Both the position numbers and the translations under genes were made by a program. Below the pieces are notes generated by a model, which ran no database searches, was not told the DNA's origin, and was given only the letters and a program-made list of their open reading frames with translations. A DNA stretch of 64,000 nucleotides from Narthecium ossifragum (Eukaryota; Streptophyta; Magnoliopsida; Dioscoreales; Nartheciaceae): positions 14,321,863 through 14,385,862 of the forward strand of contig OY986975.1 in assembly GCA_963920575.1 (NCBI GenBank). The letters run 5' to 3'. Of the stretch, positions 57,222-64,000 are shown one piece after another; position 1 is the first letter of the stretch; every line of letters starts with the position of its first letter.

Positions 57222-57560
57222 TGTAAGACCCGGGGTACCTAGGTGTCGGTGTTCGCCTGGAGGGTGTGTGGCCGAACCAGGTAACCAGGTAAGCAACCCC
57301 ACGTAGATAATAAGTACATTGGTAACCCTTATAAGACACAATGAATTTTAAAGCCATGATGGCCGTGATCCGCAAGAAAAACTCTAAGGTTAAGCGTGCT
57401 TGCCTTGGAGCGGTCCCGGGATGGGTGACCTACTGGGAAGTTTTCCCAGATTTCTGCGGTGAGCCAAAAGTGAACAATATTGTGTCGGGTGGGGCCTTCG
57501 GGTGAATCCTGGACGGAGCCCGTAGGCCCTGGGTGGCCCCGGACGGCGGGGGCCGTTACA
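57222..57560 (+). repeat. 5S-domain TRIM (Cassandra-like) LTR, full length
   Basis: A 339-bp LTR, TGTAAGACCCGGGG to GGGGCCGTTACA, preceded by the purine tract CTAAGGGGGTTGGG. The 5S rRNA-like block at about 57371-57440 has AAGGTTAAGCGTGCTTG and GGGATGGGTGACCTACTGGG, equivalents of the 5S internal promoter A and C boxes. These LTRs can be transcribed by RNA polymerase III. It is too divergent for a 5S gene. Confidence 0.85.
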
Positions 57561-59476
57561 TATTATGCCACTTACAATATTTTTTATCCATAATTTCTTC
57601 AGGGTTTGGCATAACATGTCCATTATTCAATTTAATTTGTTTGTCCTTCAACAACTGATCAAAAATTTGATCGGCCTTAGAAGTATTAAACGTAAATTTC
57701 CCCATTTGACGTTTGCCATATTTGGCAACTTCCTTAATTCTATGCCCTCGCTCTAGCCTAGCAAGAGCCTTACATGTATACGGCCGACCCTTTATAAATT
57801 CAACCAAACATACATCCATTGCACACTCACAAGCATCCTCGACTTCATGACCTGAGTGAGTTCATAATTTACGTCTTTATAATAAGTTCCTCGAGAAGAA
57901 GCTTTCATTTGATCTTCTTTTCTTAACCACTGCTCGTAACGTATAGCACTAGTTTGTAGTTGGAATAAATATACAAAGTCTCTATCTTGGAACTTTTTCT
58001 TAAGTTCAAAAGATAAATCGTTGTGAGTGATTTTTACAAACTCTTTCTCAGGTAGCGAGATAAAACACTTACTCCTCGCTCTTTTAAATCGTTGTGAGAA
58101 ATTCTCCGAGTTCTCATCGGGTCGTTGTCTAAATTGAGCTAAATCGGCCATAGTAATCTCTGGTTCAGTTTTTTAAAACTGGGAATGGAACGCATGTTCC
58201 ATTTGTTGCCAATTTTGGATAGAATTAGCCGGTAGCTTAATGAACCAGGAATAAGCCACTCCAGCTAAAGAGCTTGGGAAAAGCCATAATCGTTCACATC
58301 TCCACATTGCATGGAAAATTTTCCAATGTGCTCAATAGTAGACGTCTCGTCTACTCCAATGAACATAGTCAATTAAGGAATTTTATAATTTCTAGGGAAC
58401 GGATACACTTGATCAACCCAATCAGGATATGGTTTCTTGTAAACTGGACGAGTAACTGGTCGTCCTAAACCTATCTGCTCATGTAAAATATCAGCCACTT
58501 GTTCTCGCAGAACCTCGATTGGATTATAAATGGGATTGAAATGAATTTGATCATATTGATCATTTGGTCAATAATTATTTTGAGGAATAAAAGGCGGAGG
58601 TATGTCGTTTTGGCGATAGTTGTTCTAAGGCATAACTGATGGGGGAACCTCATACGGGCGATAATTGTCCTGAGGAATGACTGGTGGGGGAACGTCATTT
58701 GGGCGATAATTGTTTGGAGGAATGGCAGGTGAGGGAACATCATATGGGCGATAATTATTCTGAGGAATAAAAGGCGGAGGTACATCGTTCACCCTTGAGC
58801 CACTAGCATTATCCCCACCATTGTTAGTCATCGACCTAGGATTACTATTTGGTCCTGCGTGACCAGAACTATTGTTTTGAGTGGAATTTTGGCCATTGAA
58901 AGGACCACTATTGTTTGGAATATATGAGGGAGTAGGATTAGATAGGTTAGCATAAGCACCATTATTTGGCACACCTATCAATATCCCCGGTATTTGGCCG
59001 ACCCCATTTGGTCTCTGGATATTACCCCTATATACCGCCGTTGGGCGATAAAATAGGCCATGGTGACTGAAGCTATTCTGGCCTCCTTGGCCATTTTGAA
59101 CACTCCCAACTTGACTGACCGACTGATTATTTAACAAAACATATCCAGTACTAGTTTTCGGCCCTATGATAGTATTAGGTGGGAAACCTTGACCATGGCC
59201 ACTGACATGAATGTTATTATTTGTATTAACATTTTTGCTAAGGGGAGGAACATTATGAACATTAAGACCAATCGGCCTAGTGTTGTTCCGACCATTACTG
59301 GCACTTGGAATAGTAGCGTTCATGAAATTTTGCATGGTCTCCACAAAAGGTCGTAAATCTAGAGCGATATGATTGGCCATTTGCTGATTATTACCATGTA
59401 AAGCTTCATCGACCATCATATGTGCGGTCCTAGCTTCATCGACCAATTTGACCCCTTTCCATAAACATTGACACAA
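57561..59476 (-). pseudogene. Tat gag N-terminal and capsid region
   Basis: The frame begins six bases after the PBS. The first in-frame ATG pair is near 59419 (MMVDEALHGNNQQ). An Asn/Gly/Pro-rich N-terminal domain carries a 15-residue tandem repeat (NNYRPNDVPPPVIPQ type, about five copies, 58555-58790) with one TAG at 58625. Capsid motifs follow in broken frames: YPDWVDQVYPFPRNYKIP, STIEHIGKFSMQCGD, ADLAQFRQRPDENSENFSQRF, CFISLPEKEFVKITHN and ELKKKFQDRDFVYLFQL. The last piece ends KYCKWHN at the nested insertion. It forms the particle that packages element RNA. Several stops between 58150 and 58450 disable it. Confidence 0.88.
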
Positions 59477-59477
59477 T

Positions 59478-59495
59478 GTCCCACCGGGCGTGCCA
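59478..59495 (-). other. Primer-binding site of the Tat element
   Basis: The minus strand reads TGGCACGCCCGGTGGGAC, six bases after the 5' LTR end. It differs at two positions from the PBS-like site of the non-autonomous element at 12714-12731. It is not the initiator-methionine type. I do not assign the tRNA. Confidence 0.8.
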
Positions 59496-60003
59496 AGAAA
59501 ATGTTGATGTGGAAATCTTGTCGTAGATCAGCAATGGTCAAACTAGTCAAAATTAGGAAATCAGGGGCGTAATAAGATTCAACTCCTTCAAACACTCAGT
59601 TCGAATGGAGGTGTCAAGTTAAATGGAAAAGATGATCAAACTTAATTAACTATATTTATAGAAATAGCAGTGATTAAAATCAATTGTAAATCTAAATTAC
59701 TGTTAAATAAAACCTAATTTAATCTAAGATAATCTAAATCCATTAATTAAACCAGAAAAACTAAGACCAGTAACTAGAAAATGAAGAACAGTACTCAAAA
59801 CCTAACTAAATCTAGATTATTTCTATACTAATCTTTCAATCGGAAAGAACATAAACTACTTAGATTAAACTAAATTATCTTAATCTAAAGATTAATCTAA
59901 TCTAATTTAACCCTAGGATGAATCTAGATTAACTCTACAGTAAACCTAAGTTAATCTACTGGAAAAGAAAGAAACTAAGATTAGCGAAACCATGTTAACT
60001 AGG

Positions 60004-61279
60004 TGATAAGACTTGAAAAGTGCACAAAACACCCTTGTAATTTGGCTTTGTTGGGCCCCGAGCAATGCTGGATTGACTACTTTTATTCCATTTCAGGTAT
60101 AACAGGTCCTGCTACGAGTTAGATCATCTTTGGAGCTAAAAGAATGGTATTTTGGCGATTCTGACAAGTTAGATCGATCGGCCTCAATAGGTTCGATCGA
60201 TCCAACTCAACCAACGAGGGGAGAATGAACAAGCGCAGGATCGATCGAACTTCAGGAGCTGGATCGATCCAGCGCGGGATGTAGCGCAACAACGATGGTT
60301 CCATCGGTCGGACTCGACAGACGGATCGATCCAGCACGGGAATACCAGCAAGTAAAGGTGTAGGATCGATCGAACTCAAAGAGTAGCTAAAACCCTAGCC
60401 ATGGGATTCTTATGATGTAACTAGGGTTTTTGGCTAGGGATTTCTTAGATTTAGGGTTTGTATACACGATTATTTGGTTTTATGGATTGATTATAATTGC
60501 CTATATCTTGGTGTTGATTTCTTGCTGGATGTTTGGATCGTTCTTGCTTGCACTTGATTCTAGAGCTTGTGTATGTTAGGGCGTGGATTGGATTCATTCA
60601 AATAAGAGGATCATGCTAGTCCCATGATATCTCGGATGGAATCTTGTTTTTGATTAGGGATTGTATAGTGCTAGTCCCACTATAGTAGTGCTAGTCCCAC
60701 TACGTTCCACCCCTAATCCTTCATGCACCTTATCTTTGTAGTTTTGGCCATCGAGATGCGAAGTCATCTCGATATTACACCTAAATCCATATCTTTGGCA
60801 TTGCTTGCGATGAACTCATCTAAGTAAGAGAGTTCATTAGCAGTGAACGTAACTAACCATTTGGTCACTAATATTTCGTTAATTGTTCTTGTCGATAAGG
60901 AATCCTAAACAGAACTTGTCGAGTGATAATGAGAACTAGCCATTTCTTTATCAACTTTTAGGGAGCCATTTATCGTGTCTGCATGCCCTGATCTTTGGAA
61001 AACCTGGTAGATCCTTAGTTACTGATTAAGAATCTTATGGTCCTTTCTCTCATATTCTTCAATCCTTTAGTATAAGTTTAGCTTAATTTCAACTTGCAAT
61101 CTTTTCTCAACTTATTAGTAGGAGATTTGCTAAGTATTTGATTTAAATCCCTTAAATCCCTGTGGACTCGACTCGGACTCTCCACTTTCTACTCGTTCTT
61201 AGTAGTTAAAGTAGAGCACCGGAATATATTGTAATTTTGGTTAGACTTGTTAAGCCACGACACTTTTCAAGTCGTATCA
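60004..61279 (+). mobile_element. Solo LTR of family Y, copy 3
   Basis: 1276 bp with TSD CTAGG (59999-60003 and 61280-61284). The ends TGATAAGACTTGAAAAGTG and CACTTTTCAAGTCGTATCA form a 19-bp inverted repeat with one mismatch. It shares the internal GTGCTAGTCCCACTATAGTA block and the TGTGGACTCGACTCGGACT end with copy 1. Near its start (60170-60370) it has GATCGATC-rich sequence. Confidence 0.88.
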
Positions 61280-61408
61280 CTAGGATAATCTAAGAAAGCA
61301 ATAAAGAAGATTAGAAATTAAACTGAAAGATCTTCATTAATAAAAAATTAACTTACAACTAGAACAGGAACATAGAAATCCATGCTTCATGCAGGTTACA
61401 ATAGTGTC

Positions 61409-61432
61409 GGGGGGGGGGGGGGGGGGGGGGGG
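61409..61432 (+). repeat. 24-base G homopolymer
   Basis: An uninterrupted run of 24 G within the Tat 5' LTR, where the 3' LTR has GGGGTGG. It may be true expansion, able to form G-quadruplexes, or a sequencing or assembly artefact. Confidence 0.9.
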
Positions 61433-61966
61433 TTACAGTGGTGAACAAAAAGTTATTTTTATCTAAGGACTTAATAACTGCTCCCACCTTGAGTGGTAAT
61501 GGCGCAGATGAAGGAGATCGTGTGCTAATTGTGCCACGAGAACTCCTCTCACGTATTATTCTAGTTTGGAGAGTACACGTTGTCGACGCTTCTTCATTGC
61601 AGACGTCATCATTACGCTGGATTACTTATCGTTCCTTGTCCACATCATACCTGCATGTGTTTTATGACCTTAATTGACACATGTTTTAATTACTTCTGGA
61701 TGATGGCTTCAATTGGCTTGCTTTGTCATGAGTTTTGATCGATCATCGTCATTTACTTGCTTCATGCTTGTCTTCGGTCGATGATTTGGTTTCTTGCTTT
61801 ATGGATGATGCTCTATCCTTATACATATATATATATATGATAGTCCATTTGGTCGATGGGTTGCATCTGGATGATGGAACCATGTACTTATATGTCATCG
61901 GTCATTGCTTATTTTGTCTATGTGTCCTTAATTAATTATTTAGCCATTAATTTGGCTAACAATAGT

Positions 61967-63430
61967 ACTTGGGTGAGTACCTTTCTCATGTTGTTTGTAA
62001 ATACGTAGTGTTAGAGTTATGGGTCAGCGATATGTTTATTTGATGGGCTAGTTTAGGACACCCCTTGTCCTTGTGGGCTATAGTTTTGGCTAACTTCATA
62101 CAAATTTTCACTGGCCGATAATTATAATAATATACCATTTTAAAAATAATATCAATAAATTGAGTATGAAATTTTGGCCGCAAAGGAGATTGCGCTACAT
62201 TCGAGGCAACTGGACGTACTATTTTATGTAACGGTTCTCACATCATTTCCTTTCCCAAAGTCTTCTTGATTCACAGACGACGCTTTGCATTTAATATGCT
62301 AAAGAAATACATCTTATAATCTCAGCCAACCCAAGATTACATCGGGATCATGTAAAAACTTTGCACCCCTATTTAGCACCTCAAATCATGCTTTGCATTG
62401 GCTTTTGGTTCAAATAGCCGTTACGAATTAGTTCATTGGCATATAGCGGATCCCCAAGCTGTAGAAACAAAGGCATATATCTCATGCAAAGATGCTACCT
62501 TCAAGATAAGTTCATTCTTGACAAACCAATCCCAAACCAATCTCCTAGCTAGCACATTCAAATTTAATGATTTTACATAGTTAATCGTGAACAAGAACTA
62601 TCAACAACGTACTCAATTGCATCAGTAGTAGCGCGGGTACGTTCGTAACATTATAATTTTCATACCCTCAGATCATGAGGCGCCAAAACATTTAGTCACA
62701 TACTTCTTGAATAATAGAACAAAATAACACATCAAATAGAGGATTCAAACACTTAATTCACCAAGAATAGTTTGGGCATTTTTCCAAAAGAAGTAAATTT
62801 TTTTAATTTTGGTTGGTCCTTGTTAATATTAAAGCTCTGGCTCTAATCAATTTAGCACTAACAATCAATAGCCACCAACGTCCCTTGCTTGATTTCTCAT
62901 TGAGTGCTGATAAGTGTAGGAAGTAGATAAATAAGGAAAGCATCTAATTTGGAAAGAAAACTTTAGCCCATTAGTGTACTTACAACATGCTAGGTTAGTG
63001 ACAAATTCCTTCCCTCTACCACCTTTGACATGACCACCATGACATCTCTAACATTCTGCCGATAACATGTCTGAGAGCGTGTGCCTCCTAACTTATAAGA
63101 GAATCATGCCCATAGCACATAAAATACAACCAACAACAGAATTTTTAGAGTGGGAACAATTAAAAATACCGGCATCATAAACATGATATGTACACACTAT
63201 TTGGTTTCCTACCGATCAGTGTTGTTCTCCTATTATATGCCATGTTTCGAGAGTGATGGTCCCAATCTTGCGACGAAGAAAAACATTAAATCAGTCGATA
63301 CATTTATAACACATCAATTTAAAACCGTGTAATTGAATTTAACAATCAAACAATCAAATGCAATCTTATTCAGAAACATACATCCATATTTTTTAAGAAT
63401 CAATCAAGACATCTGGATAGACTATATTTA
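61967..63430. other. No gene recognised; right flank of the Tat element
   Basis: No frame above about 66 codons resembles a known protein. The last part may be the 3' half of the Helitron whose helicase starts at the right edge. I saw no clear CTRR terminus with a hairpin. Confidence 0.5.
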
Positions 63431-64000
63431 GGTTGTGTTTGGGCCAACATCCTTAGTGAGTAAGCTAATATGGTTTGCCAAAATACATGTAGACAACGCA
63501 ATGTACAACTGACCATGACTTAACACCGAGGTACGTAAGTCAACACCTACAAACTTCAGTGACTGGCCCTGAGATTTGTTAATTATCATAGCATATACAA
63601 ATCGCACACAGAACTAACGACGGGACATTTTAAATGGCATCTTTTTACCGGACGGCACCAACGATATTCGTAATATGAAAACCGCCACCTCAGCTTTATC
63701 CCCGGTCATAATTTGTGCTTGTATAACTCGTTGACAGCATTTAATCACCAGTAGGCGTGTACAGTTGCAAAGTTCATCCTTTGGTATCAAGTTCCTCAAC
63801 AACATTACTGGAGCACCTACTTTCAAGTTCAAACTGATTGGTGGCATCGCGACGGATCCACTCATGTCCTCGTGGTATCCCTCTTCGGCAACCGCATTGT
63901 CAGCTGCAAGGTATGTGACTATCTCTCCAGGGAACTTTTTCAATGCCTTCGCTTTAATGTCAGAACCATCATCATTTCGTGCAAAGAGGATTATCCTCTC
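63430..64000 (-). pseudogene. Helitron RepHel helicase C-terminal fragment
   Basis: The minus-strand frame from 63943, probably open from beyond the window edge, gives PGEIVTYLAADNAVAEEGYH, LNLKVGAPVMLLRNLIPKDE and LCNCTRLLVIKCCQRVIQAQ. After a stop near 63614 come AICICYDN and [11 protein letters not shown] in shifted frames, corresponding to the usual helicase end with NKSQGQSL. These are late motifs of the PIF1-like helicase domain of Helitron RepHel proteins, which act in rolling-circle transposition. The LCNGTR motif is altered (LCNCTR). The Rep domain and the Walker motifs lie outside the window. Decayed. Confidence 0.85.

Larger units (their letters stand above)
54592..57560. mobile_element. 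Composite insertion: X LTR sequences joined to a 5S-domain TRIM
   Basis: Flanked by a perfect TSD TATTA (54587-54591 and 57561-57565) inside Tat gag. The left end is a minus-strand X LTR (TGTCACACCCCGACC, with the usual blocks to about 56880). Around 56930-57143 lies a plus-strand X LTR reduced to its first about 180 bp plus its end (GGCGTGACA). Then come an initiator-Met PBS, about 60 bp of interior, a purine tract and one TRIM LTR ending GCCGTTACA. One TSD around two LTR families points to a single inserted chimera or to later recombination inside one element. The long plus frame at 55782-56360 is fortuitous. Confidence 0.8.
43963..61961 (-). mobile_element. Tat-lineage Ty3/Gypsy retrotransposon, complete but decayed
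   Basis: LTRs at 43963-45117 and 59502-61961 share TGTTGATGTG and TTTGGCTAACA ends, and the TSD ATAGT lies at 43958-43962 and 61962-61966. Minus-strand order is 5' LTR, PBS, gag, protease, RT, RNase H, second RNase H, integrase, antisense gene, PPT and 3' LTR. The second RNase H and the antisense extra ORF are marks of the Tat lineage. Two later insertions (54592-57560 and 60004-61279) account for about 4.3 kb, giving an original length near 13.7 kb. Multiple stops and frameshifts make it inactive. It is non-coding with respect to the host. Confidence 0.95.
59502..61961 (-). repeat. 5' LTR of the Tat element, interrupted
   Basis: The counterpart of 43963-45117, about 1.18 kb after removing the family Y solo LTR. 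The two LTRs differ by roughly several percent in the stretches I compared (for example 59502-59600 against 43963-44060), so the insertion is not recent. A run of 24 G at 61409-61432 replaces GGGGTGG of the other LTR. Confidence 0.9.

Noticed and set aside
57371..57440. 5S rRNA gene
   Set aside because: Only the internal promoter-like part resembles 5S, it sits between TG..CA LTR ends next to a PPT, and a similar copy occurs at 10136-10207. It is a TRIM domain, not an rRNA gene.
1..64000. tRNA genes, CRISPR arrays, bacterial or organelle segments
   Set aside because: I saw no cloverleaf-forming A/B box pair outside PBS and 5S-like sites, no regular spacer-repeat array, and no operon-like coding. 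The reading was by eye, so a short tRNA could be missed.

Overview
This window looks like nuclear DNA of a flowering plant. It has Ty3/Gypsy chromovirus and Tat-lineage LTR retrotransposons, a MuDR-type transposase with a plant mobile domain, hAT, LINE and Helitron remnants, and a split host gene with plant-style introns. The GC-rich first exon and the wording of the one host gene lean towards a monocot, but the species cannot be named from this sequence. Almost everything is transposon DNA. No rRNA or tRNA gene, CRISPR array or bacterial-style operon is present. Layout. (1) 1-3344: a non-autonomous LTR element on the minus strand, its 3' LTR cut by the window edge. (2) 3345-9476: a minus-strand Tekay/Del-like chromovirus (5' LTR, PBS, gag, protease, RT and part of RNase H) fused in frame to a Copia-type gag zinc-knuckle segment. 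(3) 9477-29025: a nest of copies of the chromovirus LTR (family X, 2.4-2.7 kb) in both orientations. Inserted in them are a 5S-domain TRIM, a 3.2-kb Tat-like non-autonomous element and two solo LTRs of a second family (Y). Target-site duplications (TSDs) order most insertions. (4) 25894-31240: a decayed MuDR-like (MULE) element with a plant mobile domain gene, split by a solo X LTR. (5) 31241-36858: intergenic DNA with a decayed hAT transposase and a LINE fragment. (6) 36859-43755: the only convincing host gene, a four-exon, 194-residue mitochondrial Iojap-related (RsfS family) protein on the minus strand. Its 5.6-kb first intron holds a pectate lyase fragment joined to part of another gene. 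(7) 43963-61961: a complete but decayed Tat-lineage Gypsy element on the minus strand with TSD ATAGT. It has two RNase H domains and, antisense between pol and the 3' LTR, a spliced gene encoding a plant mobile domain protein with a coiled-coil tail. Nested in it are a composite of X LTR and 5S-domain TRIM (TSD TATTA) and a solo Y LTR (TSD CTAGG). (8) 61967-64000: mostly unassigned DNA ending in a Helitron helicase fragment. How the parts interact. The Tat 3' LTR lies about 200 bp upstream of the Iojap-related start codon, in the same orientation, so its promoter could read into the gene. The non-autonomous element at 10836-14047 has nearly the same primer-binding site as the Tat element and may have used a Tat partner. 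Every pol reading frame I examined carries stops or frameshifts, so no autonomous element here looks active.
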